The notes: generated from the letters alone by a model not told the origin. A stretch of DNA of 64,000 bases from Gemmobacter caeni (GCF_003054195.1 NZ_QBKP01000011.1:94729-158728), one strand, 5' to 3'; numbered from the stretch's first letter, positions 8,506 to 17,936 are shown. Translations and numbers: made by a program.

Positions 8506-9777
8506 TTACTTGGAAACGGCGAGCTTCACTGGCGCTTTCGCCGGTTTGCCGGAATTGGCGTCGATGAAGCTCAGCACGAGCGGACGAATATTCAGGCGCC
8601 AGGACTTGCCCGCGAAGATGCCGTAATGGCCTGCGCCGGGTTCAAGGTGCTGCGCCTTTTTCGACTCGGGCAGGTTGGTCAGCAGCTTCAGCGCAGCAAG
8701 GCATTGACCGGGGGCCGAGATATCATCCTTCTCGCCCTCGACGATCTTCACGGCGACATTGGTGATCGCGCCCATGTCGACCTTCTTGCCCGCCACGGTA
8801 AAGACGTTGCGCGCGATTTCGCGGTTCTTGAAGACGCGCTCCACCGTCGAGAGATAGAATTCTGCGGTCATATCCATCACCGCCAGATATTCATCGTAGA
8901 AGCGGTTGTGGGCATCGTGGTCCGACGACTCGCCACGCGCGGCGCGCATGATCTGGTCGGTAAATGCCTTGGAATGCCTTTCGGCATTCATCGACATGAA
9001 CCCCGCGAGTTGCAGCAGCCCCGGATAGACCAACCGCCCGGCGCCCTTGTATTTGAAGCCCACACGCTGAATCGCCCATTGCTCCAGCTGGCCCATTGTG
9101 ACCCGACGACCGAAATCGGTCACTTCTGTCGCGGCGGCATCCGGGTCCACCGGCCCGCCCATCAGTGTCAGCGAGCGCGGCTGGGCAGCGGGGTCTTCTG
9201 CGGCGAGATACGCGGTGGCGGCCAGCGTCAGCGGCACCGGCTGACACACGGCGATGACATGGGTGTCAGGCCCGAGGTGGCGCATGAAGTCGACCAGATA
9301 AAGCGTGTAATCCTCGACATCGAATTTCCCGGCCGAAACCGGGATGTCGCGGGCATTGTGCCAGTCGGTGACATAGACATCGGCATCGGGCAGCAGGCTG
9401 GCGACGGTCGGGCGCAGCAGCGTGGCGTAGTGGCCCGACATCGGCGTGACGACGAGGATCTTGCGGGCCATCGGCGGGCGGCGGCGCACGAAGAACTGGA
9501 TCAGGTCGCCAAAGGGCTTTTCTACCACCTGCTTGATGTCGACGAGGTGATCCTGCCCGTCCGGCCCGACGATCGAACGGATGCCCCAGTCGGGCTTGGC
9601 GACCATGCGACCGAAGGTCCGCTCGGTCACCTCGCCCCATGCGGCGGTGAGGTTGACAAGCGGATTGGTGGAAAGTGCGAAAGCCGGGTAAGAGGCCATG
9701 GCCCGTGCGGTTGCCCCAAGCCATTCATTTGTGTTGCGGGCAGTTTCCATAAGGTCGTAAGTCGCCATATACTTCAT
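8506..9777 (-). CDS. phaZ: Intracellular poly(3-hydroxyalkanoate) depolymerase
   Basis: A 423-residue enzyme that mobilises amorphous PHA granules inside the cell. It has the intracellular PhaZ pattern: an early KILVVTPMSGHYATLLRPT block, a VTDW(H)NARDIP block, and a lipase-box-like AVCQP in which Cys178 is the expected nucleophile, as in Ralstonia PhaZ1. The late EPGAGHYGIF supplies the histidine. The start MKYMATYDLME at 9777 has AAGGAG upstream. It is transcribed away from phaC, the usual arrangement in Rhodobacteraceae, so that synthesis and breakdown genes share one control region. Confidence 0.93.
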   Translation of the reverse strand: MKYMATYDLMETARNTNEWLGATARAMASYPAFALSTNPLVNLTAAWGEVTERTFGRMVAKPDWGIRSIVGPDGQDHLVDIKQVVEKPFGDLIQFFVRRRPPMARKILVVTPMSGHYATLLRPTVASLLPDADVYVTDWHNARDIPVSAGKFDVEDYTLYLVDFMRHLGPDTHVIAVCQPVPLTLAATAYLAAEDPAAQPRSLTLMGGPVDPDAAATEVTDFGRRVTMGQLEQWAIQRVGFKYKGAGRLVYPGLLQLAGFMSMNAERHSKAFTDQIMRAARGESSDHDAHNRFYDEYLAVMDMTAEFYLSTVERVFKNREIARNVFTVAGKKVDMGAITNVAVKIVEGEKDDISAPGQCLAALKLLTNLPESKKAQHLEPGAGHYGIFAGKSWRLNIRPLVLSFIDANSGKPAKAPVKLAVSK

Positions 9778-9837
9778 CGCGTCTCCTTGCCCGTTGGGGC
9801 CGTGGCTCTGCCGCGCAACCCCGGAAGGCAGGCGGAA

Positions 9838-9851
9838 ATGCTGCATGCGCA
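9838..9851. promoter_or_regulatory. TGC-rich element in the phaZ-phaC divergent promoter region
   Basis: The sequence ATGCTGCATGCGCA has repeated TGC/GCA units in the 99-base gap between the divergent phaZ and phaC genes. PhaR of Paracoccus is known to bind TGC-rich DNA. It is not an exact CTGC-N3-GCAG box, so this is only a weak operator candidate. Confidence 0.35.
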
Positions 9852-9876
9852 AAAACTTTAGGGGGGAATTGTTGAT

Positions 9877-11670
9877 ATGACAACCGAGACCAAGGACGAT
9901 GACGCACGGCTGGAACGGCTCAATGCGAATCTTGTCAGGGTCGACGAGTTGTCGAGGCGCCTTGCAGCGGCGCTAACACATCGCAAACAGGTTGATATGT
10001 CGCTTCATGGCCCCTCTCAGGAGGTCTATTTGAAGGCGGCGGCGGCCTATGTTGCTGAAATGATGCAGGACCCCTCGAAAATCATCGAACAGCAGGTCGG
10101 CTACTGGGGGAAGACCCTGAAACACTATGTGCAGGCGCAGCATGCGCTGGCGCAGGGAGAATTGAAGGCTCCGGCAGACCCCGGCCCGAAGGATCGCCGA
10201 TTCGGCAACCCGCTCTGGGACAGCCACCCGTTCTTCAATTACCTCAAGCAGCAATATCTGATGAATGCCGAGGCGATCAGCGGCGCTGTTTCCGGTATCG
10301 AAACGCTGGATGCCACTGACAAGAAGCGGATCGAGTATTTCTCGCGCCAGCTGGTCGATATGTTCTCGCCCACCAATTTTCTTGGCACCAACCCTGACGC
10401 GCTGGAGCGCGCGGTGGCAACCGATGGCGAAAGCCTGGTGCGGGGGCTGGAAAACCTGGTGCGCGATATCGAAAGCAACCATGGCGATCTTCTGGTCACG
10501 CTGGCGGATCGTGATGCGTTCCACGTTGGCGAGAATATCGCCACCGCGCCGGGATCGGTGGTTTTCCGCAATCACATGCTGGAACTGATCCAGTATACCC
10601 CGACGACCGAGAAGGTGCATCAGACCCCGCTGCTGATCTTCCCGCCGTGGATCAACAAGTTCTACATCCTCGATCTGAAGCCTGCCAACAGCCTGATCCG
10701 CTGGATCGTCGATCAGGGCTTTACCCTGTTCGTGGTCAGCTGGGTCAACCCGGATGCGAGCTATGCCGATGTCGGCATGGATGATTACATCCGTGACGGC
10801 TATATGGCGGCGATCAACGAGGTGAAGCAGATCACCGGCGAAAAGCAGATCAACGCGGTGGGCTATTGTATTGCGGGTACGACGCTGAGCCTGACGCTGG
10901 CCCATATGCAGAAAACCGGCGACAAGTCGGTGAAATCGGCGACGCTGTTCACCACACTGACTGATTTCAGCGATCAGGGCGAGGTCGGGGTTTTTCTCAA
11001 CGACGACTTCATCGACGGAATCGAGCGGCAGGTTGCTGTCGACGGGGTGCTGGACAAGTTCTTCATGAGCAAGACCTTCAGCTTCCTGCGCTCGAACGAC
11101 CTGATTTATCAGCCTGCCATCAAAAGCTACATGATGGGCGAGGCGCCGCCTGCTTTCGACCTGCTGTTCTGGAACGGCGACGGGACAAATCTTCCGGCGA
11201 AGATGGCGGTCGAATACCTGCGCGGCCTGTGCCAGCACGACGAATTTGCCCGCCAGGGCTTTCCGGTCTTTGGCGAGCGGGTTCGGCTGGCGGACGTCAA
11301 GGTGCCTCTGTGCGCGATTGCCTGCGAGACCGACCATATCGCCGCCTGGAAAAGCAGCTTCAACGGCGTGCGGCAGATGGGGTCGAAGGACAAGACCTTT
11401 ATCGTCTCGGAAAGCGGCCATATCGCGGGCATCGTCAATCCGCCGTCGAAAGGGAAGTACGGGCATTACACCAATGATGCCCAGATGACCTCGGCGGACG
11501 AGTGGATGCAGGGCGCAACCTTCACGCCCGGAAGCTGGTGGCCGCGCTGGGGAGAGTGGCTTGCAGCGCGGTCGGGCAAGATGATTGCTGCCCGCGTGCC
11601 GGGCGATTCGACCAATCCGGTACTGGCACCTTCGCCTGGCACCTATGTCGCCGCAGTCCCAAGTCTCTGA
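9877..11670 (+). CDS. phaC: Class I poly(3-hydroxyalkanoate) synthase
   Basis: A 597-residue granule-associated enzyme that polymerises (R)-3-hydroxyacyl-CoA. The PhaC box GYCIAGT carries the nucleophile Cys331; the other triad members are Asp486 (CETDH) and His515 (ESGHIAGI). The N-terminal domain and the TPPWINKFYILDL-like segment (FPPWINKFYILDL) are standard for class I single-subunit synthases of about 590-600 residues. A purine-rich AGGGGGGAA precedes the ATG. phaP and phaR follow on the same strand. Confidence 0.96.
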   Translation: MTTETKDDDARLERLNANLVRVDELSRRLAAALTHRKQVDMSLHGPSQEVYLKAAAAYVAEMMQDPSKIIEQQVGYWGKTLKHYVQAQHALAQGELKAPADPGPKDRRFGNPLWDSHPFFNYLKQQYLMNAEAISGAVSGIETLDATDKKRIEYFSRQLVDMFSPTNFLGTNPDALERAVATDGESLVRGLENLVRDIESNHGDLLVTLADRDAFHVGENIATAPGSVVFRNHMLELIQYTPTTEKVHQTPLLIFPPWINKFYILDLKPANSLIRWIVDQGFTLFVVSWVNPDASYADVGMDDYIRDGYMAAINEVKQITGEKQINAVGYCIAGTTLSLTLAHMQKTGDKSVKSATLFTTLTDFSDQGEVGVFLNDDFIDGIERQVAVDGVLDKFFMSKTFSFLRSNDLIYQPAIKSYMMGEAPPAFDLLFWNGDGTNLPAKMAVEYLRGLCQHDEFARQGFPVFGERVRLADVKVPLCAIACETDHIAAWKSSFNGVRQMGSKDKTFIVSESGHIAGIVNPPSKGKYGHYTNDAQMTSADEWMQGATFTPGSWWPRWGEWLAARSGKMIAARVPGDSTNPVLAPSPGTYVAAVPSL

Positions 11671-11718
11671 ATCGGATATCTATTGTCGTTCCGCCCGGCT
11701 CTGCAACCTCTGATTTTG

Positions 11719-11729
11719 CTGCGTCGCAG
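11719..11729. promoter_or_regulatory. PhaR-type operator box 1 upstream of phaP
   Basis: CTGCGTCGCAG fits CTGC-N3-GCAG exactly. It lies 10 bases upstream of the proposed -35 of the phaP promoter and 28 bases (centre to centre) from a second exact copy at 11747-11757. Confidence 0.7.
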
Positions 11730-11738
11730 AAATTTCAC

Positions 11739-11767
11739 TTGATTTTCTGCGGTGCAGCATTTATGTA
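11739..11767 (+). promoter_or_regulatory. phaP sigma70-like promoter with a PhaR-type box in the spacer
   Basis: TTGATT (11739-11744), a 17-base spacer and TATGTA (11762-11767) form a good housekeeping-type promoter for phaP. The second exact CTGC-N3-GCAG box (11747-11757) lies wholly within the spacer, so a bound PhaR should block RNA polymerase. PhaR is known to leave DNA when it binds nascent PHA, which would switch phasin on as granules form. Confidence 0.65.
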
Positions 11768-11821
11768 GGTGGTCAGGAAACGGCACTGCTTCAGTGCAGA
11801 CCCGATAGATGGAGCACTAGT

Positions 11822-12277
11822 ATGACCAAGACCCCCGACATGACCAAGATGGTTCAGGACATGATGGCTGCGTTCCCGGTGGACGGCACCGCGTTCCAGA
11901 ACGCCTTCAAGACCCAGGCCGCCATGGGTGAAAAGCTGACCAAAGTGGCTCTGGAAGCCGCTGAAAAGTCGACCGAGATCACCTCGAAATGGGCCAAGGA
12001 CACCATCGCCAAGATGGCCGACGCCTCGAAAGCCAAGGCTGACGTCGCCGAATACGGCAAAGCCGCTTCGGACTTCGCTTCGTCCGCTGCCGAGATGGCT
12101 GCCGAGAACATGGCCGCTTTCGCCGAGATCGCCAAGAAAGTTCAGATGGAAACCGTCGAACTGATGCTGGCTGCTGGCAAGGACGCTTCGGAAGAAGCTC
12201 AGGCTGCCGTGAAGAAAGCCACCACCGAAGCGACCGCTGCGGTGAAGAAAGCTGCTTCGGCTGCTGCCGCGAAGTAA
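11822..12277 (+). CDS. phaP: Phasin (PHA granule surface protein)
   Basis: A 151-residue, Ala/Lys/Glu-rich, almost wholly helical protein without membrane segments or signal peptide. Phasins coat PHA granules and set their size. The start KTPDMTKMVQDMMAAFPVD and the body of amphipathic helices fit the phasin_2 type of Paracoccus/Rhodobacter. The last 30 residues repeat AVKKA-like units. Codons are strongly biased to C/G-ending preferred forms, which suggests high expression. GGAG lies 7 bases before the ATG. Confidence 0.9.
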   Translation: MTKTPDMTKMVQDMMAAFPVDGTAFQNAFKTQAAMGEKLTKVALEAAEKSTEITSKWAKDTIAKMADASKAKADVAEYGKAASDFASSAAEMAAENMAAFAEIAKKVQMETVELMLAAGKDASEEAQAAVKKATTEATAAVKKAASAAAAK

Positions 12278-12326
12278 TTCTTCGCGCGCATTCCCGGCCT
12301 CTCCTCCCTGCCGGGAGAATGCGCAG

Positions 12327-12355
12327 GGGCGGGCTTCGGCCCGCCCTTTCTTTTT
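12327..12355 (+). terminator. Strong intrinsic terminator after phaP
   Basis: GGGCGGGC and GCCCGCCC form a perfect 8-bp stem closed by a TTCG tetraloop and followed by TTTCTTTTT. It would limit readthrough from phaP into phaR. Confidence 0.9.
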
Positions 12356-12420
12356 GCTTTCCTTTTCCGCTGCGCCTGCCCTAATCTTCTCTGCAAGCGC
12401 ATAAAAGGGGAGGCGCCGCC

Positions 12421-12984
12421 ATGGCCAACACCGAGAAGCCGCTGCTGATCAAACGCTATGCCAGCCGCCGTCTCTATAATACCGAAACCAGCGATTATGT
12501 GACGCTGGAAGATATTGCCGGATTCATCCGCGCCGGGCGCGAGGTGCAGATCGTCGATCTGAAATCGGGCGATGACCTGACCCGTCAGTACCTGCTTCAG
12601 ATCGTGGCCGAACATGAAAGCAAGGGCGAAAGCGTCCTGCCGATCAACGTGCTGACCGATCTTGTCCGCAGCTACACCACCGAAATGCAAAGCGTGGTGC
12701 CGCATTTCCTCGCGGCCTCGTTCGAGATGCTGCGCGACGGCCAGTCCAAGATGCTGGAGAATTTCAGCAGTTTCCCCAACCCGATGAGCGCGATGCCGGG
12801 GTTCGAGGCGATGCGCAAGCAGCAGGAAGCCTTCATGAAATCCATGATGGGCGGGTTGCCTGCCTGGGGCACGACGGCGCCGGGCCGCGAGGCGGATGAC
12901 GACAAGCAGGGATCTTCTGCCGAAGAACTGGCACAGATCCGCAAGCAACTGGCCGATCTGCAATCCAAGCTGTCCAAGCTTTGA
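12421..12984 (+). CDS. phaR: PHA synthesis repressor PhaR
   Basis: A 187-residue regulator. The N-terminal PHB/PHA accumulation regulator DNA-binding domain is clear (IKRYASRRLYNTETSDYVTLEDI, residues about 9-31), followed by the PHB-binding region and a C-terminal coiled coil (ELAQIRKQLADLQSKLSKL). PhaR represses phaP and often itself, and is released when it binds PHA granules. GGGGAGG precedes the ATG. The two exact CTGC-N3-GCAG boxes before phaP are its likely targets. Confidence 0.95.
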   Translation: MANTEKPLLIKRYASRRLYNTETSDYVTLEDIAGFIRAGREVQIVDLKSGDDLTRQYLLQIVAEHESKGESVLPINVLTDLVRSYTTEMQSVVPHFLAASFEMLRDGQSKMLENFSSFPNPMSAMPGFEAMRKQQEAFMKSMMGGLPAWGTTAPGREADDDKQGSSAEELAQIRKQLADLQSKLSKL

Positions 12985-13005
12985 TGCCCTGATCCCGGTG
13001 CGGCG

Positions 13006-13974
13006 ATGAACGACACCCAGAGCCGCATTTCCCTGTGGGGGGTCGAAATCTTTCTGGCAACCGCCGAAGCCGGGTCGATTTCTGCAGCGGCGCGGCGGCT
13101 TGGGGCGAGCACATCGACCCTGAGCCAGCAACTTGCCGGGCTAGAGGGCGTTCTGGGGGTGACGTTGCTGGATCGCGGCGCGCGCCCGATGAGGCTGACC
13201 TCAGCGGGGCGCGTCTTTCTGCGGCACGCCCGCAGCATGCTGGACAGCGCGACGGCCGCCCGTGCCGAACTGGCGCTGGCGGATCTGTCGGGGCTGCCCC
13301 GCCTGCGTCTGGGCGTGATCGAGGATCTGGACGCCGATGTCACGCCGCGCCTGCTGACCGCGCTTTCGGCGCAGTTTCGCAACAGCCGCTTCCTGCTGGA
13401 AACCGGCGCGAGCCATCGCCTTCTGGAGCAGCTTTCCGCCCGTGCGCTGGATATGGTGATCACCGCCGACCCGGGGCTTGCCCGCAACGCCGAGCCGGGG
13501 GAGGAAAGCTATCCTCTGCTGGCAGAGCCGTTTGTGGTCGCCATTCCTCGGGGAACGCCGACCGATGCGCTGGCCGACACGCTGCGCGGGCTGCCGCTGA
13601 TCCACTATTCCGCGCGGCATCTGATGGGGCGGCAGATCGCGGCGCATCTGGCCGGCCAGAGCCTGACACTGGCGCATCGGTTTGAACTGGACAGCTATCA
13701 CGCCATTCTGGCGATGGTCGCGGCAGGGCAGGGCTGGACGATCCTGACCCCGCTGGCTTTGCACCATGCCGCGCGCTTCCTGCCCGAGGTGGAGGTCTGC
13801 CCGCTTCCTTTCGGGGGGCTGGAACGGCGGATCGTGCTGTCAGCCCGCAGCGGCGCCTTGCAGACCATGCCGGGGCAGGTGCGCGAGCATGTGCAGGCCC
13901 TGCTGGCCGAGGCGGTGATCGCCCCGGCGCTGCTGCGCTGGCCCTGGCTCGACGGGCAGTTGCGGCTGCTTTAG
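13006..13974 (+). CDS. LysR-family transcriptional regulator
   Basis: A 322-residue protein with an N-terminal winged helix-turn-helix (FLATAEAGSISAAARRLGAS, about residues 16-35, then LSQQLAGLEGVLGVTLLDR) and a periplasmic-binding-protein-like effector domain. It begins 21 bases after phaR on the same strand and converges on the DegT-type aminotransferase gene, whose 3' end it overlaps by 4 bases. No divergent partner gene is adjacent, so its target cannot be inferred in the usual way; phaR is the nearest upstream gene. Confidence 0.88.
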   Translation: MNDTQSRISLWGVEIFLATAEAGSISAAARRLGASTSTLSQQLAGLEGVLGVTLLDRGARPMRLTSAGRVFLRHARSMLDSATAARAELALADLSGLPRLRLGVIEDLDADVTPRLLTALSAQFRNSRFLLETGASHRLLEQLSARALDMVITADPGLARNAEPGEESYPLLAEPFVVAIPRGTPTDALADTLRGLPLIHYSARHLMGRQIAAHLAGQSLTLAHRFELDSYHAILAMVAAGQGWTILTPLALHHAARFLPEVEVCPLPFGGLERRIVLSARSGALQTMPGQVREHVQALLAEAVIAPALLRWPWLDGQLRLL

Positions 13975-15158
13975 CCCTTCAAATCCGCTGCCGCGGCGAC
14001 CAGTGCCTCGGCAATGAAATCCAGTTCCGCCCGGTTCAGCCGGGTCGGCAGCCGCACATCACAGGCGCGCATCAGCATGGCCCGGGTCTGCGGCAGCTCT
14101 GGCAGGTCACCAAGGAATTGCCAGTTCCAGAAGGCGCGGGCGTTATCATCGCTGAGACCGAAGACCTGCACCGACACGCCGCGTGTCTTCGCGGCGGTCT
14201 GGAATGCGCGCGCTTCGGCATCAGTCTCAAAGCCCACGAGGTTGAACTGAATCGAATCCGGCGCGCGCTCCTCCGGGGCCAGCGGCGCGGGCACTGACAG
14301 CCAGGGCGAGCGGTTCAGCGCCTCCGCCACATGGTCATGGTTCTCGCGCCCCTTTTCGACACGCCGTGCCAGTTCCGGCAGTTGCGGGCGGATGACGGCG
14401 GCAGACAGGTTCTGCATCCGCATATTGTAAAGCGGTAGCTTGTTCTGCCACAGCATATAGCTGTTTTGCAGGCCCGGATGCTTCTTCCAGTTGTGCTCGT
14501 AGGCGCCCGACATGATGACCGCACGAGCTGCCAGTTCGGGATCGTCGGTGATCAGGATGCCACCTTCGCCGGCGTTGATCATCTTGTAAGACTGAAAGCT
14601 GAAACAGCCGATCTTGCCGAAGGTGCCGATATTGCGGCCATGCCAGGTGGTGCCGAGGCTATGCGCCGCATCCTCGACCACCGGCACGCCCGCAGCATCG
14701 CAAAGCTGCATGATCGCGTCCATGTCCGCGGTATGTCCGCGCATGTGGCTGATGATGACCGCCGCCGCGTCGGGCAGCTTGGCGGCGAAGTCGTCCATGT
14801 CGACGCGATAGTTCTCGCCCACCTCGACCAGAACGGGGGTGCAATCGGCATGCACCACGGCCGAGGGCACAGCGGCGAAGGTGAACGCCGGGATCAGCAC
14901 CCTGGCGCTGCGCGGCAGGTCCAGCGCCTTCAGCGACAAAAAGAGCGCAGCGGAACAGGACGATACCGCCAGCGCATAGCGCGCGCCCAGAAGCTCGGCG
15001 AATTCCGCCTCCAGCAGCGCGACCGGGGCACCTTCCGGCGCTGTGTATCGGAACAGATCGCCCGAAGCGAGCAGCGCCTCGATTGCCGCGCGCGCGGCCT
15101 CGGGGATCGGTTCGGCGTCATAAACATTGGGCGGGGCGATCTGTCCGTCAGCGGCCAT
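13971..15158 (-). CDS. DegT/DnrJ/EryC1/StrS-family PLP-dependent aminotransferase
   Basis: A 395-residue fold-type I PLP enzyme. Lys192 in FSFQSYKMINAGEGG is the Schiff-base lysine and Asp163 in VEDAAHS contacts the pyridine nitrogen. The family usually makes amino sugars, but here there is no sugar-nucleotide gene nearby. The gene lies 113 bases downstream of puuB on the same strand, so it may act on an amine or oxo acid of that locus; this is inference. The upstream ribosome-binding site is weak (GGAAAG). Confidence 0.82.
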   Translation of the reverse strand: MAADGQIAPPNVYDAEPIPEAARAAIEALLASGDLFRYTAPEGAPVALLEAEFAELLGARYALAVSSCSAALFLSLKALDLPRSARVLIPAFTFAAVPSAVVHADCTPVLVEVGENYRVDMDDFAAKLPDAAAVIISHMRGHTADMDAIMQLCDAAGVPVVEDAAHSLGTTWHGRNIGTFGKIGCFSFQSYKMINAGEGGILITDDPELAARAVIMSGAYEHNWKKHPGLQNSYMLWQNKLPLYNMRMQNLSAAVIRPQLPELARRVEKGRENHDHVAEALNRSPWLSVPAPLAPEERAPDSIQFNLVGFETDAEARAFQTAAKTRGVSVQVFGLSDDNARAFWNWQFLGDLPELPQTRAMLMRACDVRLPTRLNRAELDFIAEALVAAAADLKG

Positions 15159-15271
15159 ATTCGGCTTTCCTGAAACTTTTCTTCGGAAAACCTGTAAGCG
15201 CTATGCCCCGCCAACGCCAGCAACAACTGCATGACAAGGCGTCGGGCCGGGGCTTTCCGCCGACCGGCGCG

Positions 15272-16573
15272 TCAGATTCCCAGCCGGTCGCGCAGAGAAA
15301 ACCACGTCATCGCGGCCACCAGCATTGGCCAGCGCAGCGCGACGCCGCCGGGGAAGCGCGGCTGCGGCAATGCGGCCATCAGGTCGAACCGCTCCGCCTG
15401 CCCGCGCAGCGCCTCGGCCATCAGCTTGCCCGCCAGTGTCGCCATCGCGACGCCGTGGCCGGAAAATCCGGAGGCCGACAGGATGTTGCCGGTGACGCGG
15501 GTAAAGCAGGGCAGGCGGTTCATTGTGATCGCCAGTGTCCCGCCCCATGCGTAGTCAATCTTCGCATCGCGCAGTTGCGGGTAGACCTCCAGCATCGGTT
15601 TCGACACCGTTTTCACGATGTCGGGGAACTTCCAGCCATAGCTTTCGCCACCGCCGAACAGCAGGCGGTTGTCTTCGGACAGGCGCCAGTAATTCACCAC
15701 GAATTTGGTATCTGCCACCGCAACGGGTTGTGACAGGATTTCTGCCGCGCGGTCGCCCAAAGGCTCGGTCGCGACGATGAAATTGTTGATCGGCATGACC
15801 TTGGCCGCCACCTGCGGCTCCAGCCCGCCGAGATAGCCGTTGCAGGCCAGAACCACATGATCCGCGACGACGCGGCCATGATTGGTGGCGACGGTCGCCG
15901 GGGCACCCTTGTCGATCCGGTGCACGGGGCTGGTCTCATGGATCACCGCCCCTGCAGCCATCGCCGCCTGCGCGAGGCCCAATGCATAGTTCAGGGGATG
16001 CACATGCCCGGCGCCCCAGTCGATTTCGCCGCCCTTGTAGGCGTCCGACCCGATCAGCGCGCGGATGCCCGCATGGTCCAGCACCTCCAACTGATCATAG
16101 CCGTAATCGCGGCGCAGCTTTTCGGCATAGGCATGGGTATGGCGGACCTCGCGGTCATGCCAGCAGGCATGGGCAACGCCGGGATGGAAGGTGCAGGGCA
16201 TCGCGTGATCGGCGATCAGGCTCTTGACCAGCGCCTTGGCCTCCTCCGCCAGAACCCAGTAGCGGCGGGCGTTTTCACGCCCGGCGATCCGCTCCATTTC
16301 TTCCTGGTCAAGCCGCTGGCCGCTGCCGACCTGCCCGCCATTGCGGCCCGAGGCGCCAAAGCCCACGCGATGCGCCTCCAGCACCACGACGCGCAACCCG
16401 GCTTGCGCCAGATGCAGCGCGGCGGAAAGGCCGGTATAGCCCGCGCCGATCACGCAAATATCGGCGCGCACCTCGCCCCGCAGCTCGGGGAAGGGGGCAA
16501 GCTCGGCCTTTGTCGCAGCATAGAAGCTGGCCGGGTAGTGCCCCGGCCGGTCATTTGCGTAGAGAAGGTTCAT
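15272..16573 (-). CDS. puuB: FAD-dependent oxidoreductase, gamma-glutamylputrescine oxidase-like (PuuB)
   Basis: A 433-residue DAO-family flavoprotein with an N-terminal Rossmann motif (VIGAGYTGLSAALHLA, from residue 41) and the segment GFGASGRNGGQVGSGQRL typical of PuuB-like oxidases. PuuB oxidises gamma-glutamylputrescine to the aldehyde with release of ammonia and peroxide. It starts 7 bases after the glutamine-synthetase-like gene 16581-17936, matching a puuA-puuB pair. The exact amine substrate is not shown by sequence. Confidence 0.82.
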   Translation of the reverse strand: MNLLYANDRPGHYPASFYAATKAELAPFPELRGEVRADICVIGAGYTGLSAALHLAQAGLRVVVLEAHRVGFGASGRNGGQVGSGQRLDQEEMERIAGRENARRYWVLAEEAKALVKSLIADHAMPCTFHPGVAHACWHDREVRHTHAYAEKLRRDYGYDQLEVLDHAGIRALIGSDAYKGGEIDWGAGHVHPLNYALGLAQAAMAAGAVIHETSPVHRIDKGAPATVATNHGRVVADHVVLACNGYLGGLEPQVAAKVMPINNFIVATEPLGDRAAEILSQPVAVADTKFVVNYWRLSEDNRLLFGGGESYGWKFPDIVKTVSKPMLEVYPQLRDAKIDYAWGGTLAITMNRLPCFTRVTGNILSASGFSGHGVAMATLAGKLMAEALRGQAERFDLMAALPQPRFPGGVALRWPMLVAAMTWFSLRDRLGI

Positions 16574-16580
16574 GCGGGCC

Positions 16581-17936
16581 TCAGACGTTCAGCAGAAGAT
16601 GCTCACGCTCCCACGGACTGATGACTTGCAGGAACTCTTTGTATTCATTGCGCTTCACGCTGTCGTAGACACCGCAGAACGTGACGCCCAGCACCTCGCG
16701 CAGCGGGCCGTCCTCTTCCAGAAGGTCCAGTGCATCGCCAAGGTTATAGGGGATGTCGTCGCTGTCGATATAGGCGTTGGTCGTGCATTCGGCACGGGGC
16801 ATCTTCTTTTCCTTCAGCCCCAGATAGCCGCAGGCGAGGCTGGCGGCGATCCCCAGATAGGGGTTGCAGTCCATGCCTGGCAGCCGGTTTTCCACCCGCC
16901 GCGCAGCGGGGCCGGAGATTGGTACACGCAGGCCGGTGGTGCGGTTATCGCGGCCCCATTCCAGATTGATCGGCGCCGCGAAGTCGGGAACATAGCGGCG
17001 ATAGCTGTTCACATAGGGCGCGAGCAGCGCGATGGCCGCCGGAAGGTGGTTCTGCATCCCGGCGATGAAGTGCAGGAACTCCAGCGTCTCGCCGCCCTCG
17101 GCATCGGAAAAGATATTGGCGCCGGTTGCCGTATCCACCACAGAGTGATGGATATGCATGGCCGATCCCGGCTCGCCCGCGATGGGCTTGGCCATGAAGG
17201 TGGCGAAACAGTCATGGCGCAGCGCCGCCTCGCGGATAAGCCGCTTGAAGAAGAAGACGTCATCGGCCAGGCGCACCGGATCGCCATGGGCAAGGTTCAG
17301 TTCGATCTGCCCTGCGCCGCCTTCCTGAAGAATACCGTCAATCTCCAGCCCCTGCGCCTCGGCGAAATCATAGATGTCGTCGATGACCTTGCCATATTCA
17401 TCCACCGCCGACAGGCTGTAGGCCTGTTTCTGCGCGGCGCGGCGGCCGGTGCGGCCCATGGGCGGTTGGATCGGCTGGTTCGGGTCGGTGTTGCGGGCGG
17501 TCAGGAAGAATTCCATCTCGGGCGCGACAACCGGGGTCCAGCCCTCGGCCTTGAACAGATCGACCACACGTTTCAGCACGTTGCGCGGGCTGAAGGCAAC
17601 CGGATTGCCCTGCTGGTCCTGCGCGTCATGGATCACCTGAAGCGTGACATCGGCGGTCCAGGGCGCGGCGGTCGCGGTGCTGAAATCCGGCACGAGGATC
17701 ATGTCGGGCTCGGTGAACGCATCGAAAGGATTGTCGGCCCATTCGCCGGTGATGGTTTGCAGGAAGATCGAGTTCGGCAGGAAATAGCTGGTCTGCTTGC
17801 CGAATTTCGCGGCCGGCATCGCCTTGCCGCGCGCCACACCGGCGACGTCGCCGATCACGCATTCCACCTCGTCCACGCGGCGGTTGGCAATATAGTTCCG
17901 GGCTGCCTCGGGCAGCTTGCTCGTCCAATCGGACAT
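16581..17936 (-). CDS. puuA: Glutamine-synthetase-family ligase, PuuA-like (gamma-glutamylamine synthetase)
   Basis: A 451-residue GlnA-fold protein: an N-terminal beta-grasp part, PEMEFFLTA as the first metal-binding Glu strand, a His in SAMHIHHSV, and the NRTTGLRVP segment for glutamate/phosphate binding. It lacks the adenylylation-loop context of the housekeeping GlnA. Placed between a class I amidotransferase and a PuuB-like oxidase it most likely joins glutamate to a primary amine such as putrescine. An ethanolamine or isopropylamine ligase is an alternative. Confidence 0.8.
   Translation of the reverse strand: MSDWTSKLPEAARNYIANRRVDEVECVIGDVAGVARGKAMPAAKFGKQTSYFLPNSIFLQTITGEWADNPFDAFTEPDMILVPDFSTATAAPWTADVTLQVIHDAQDQQGNPVAFSPRNVLKRVVDLFKAEGWTPVVAPEMEFFLTARNTDPNQPIQPPMGRTGRRAAQKQAYSLSAVDEYGKVIDDIYDFAEAQGLEIDGILQEGGAGQIELNLAHGDPVRLADDVFFFKRLIREAALRHDCFATFMAKPIAGEPGSAMHIHHSVVDTATGANIFSDAEGGETLEFLHFIAGMQNHLPAAIALLAPYVNSYRRYVPDFAAPINLEWGRDNRTTGLRVPISGPAARRVENRLPGMDCNPYLGIAASLACGYLGLKEKKMPRAECTTNAYIDSDDIPYNLGDALDLLEEDGPLREVLGVTFCGVYDSVKRNEYKEFLQVISPWEREHLLLNV

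Noticed and set aside
12199..13131. 310-codon minus-strand frame opposite phaR
   Set aside because: Antisense shadow; phaR has strong family motifs on the plus strand.
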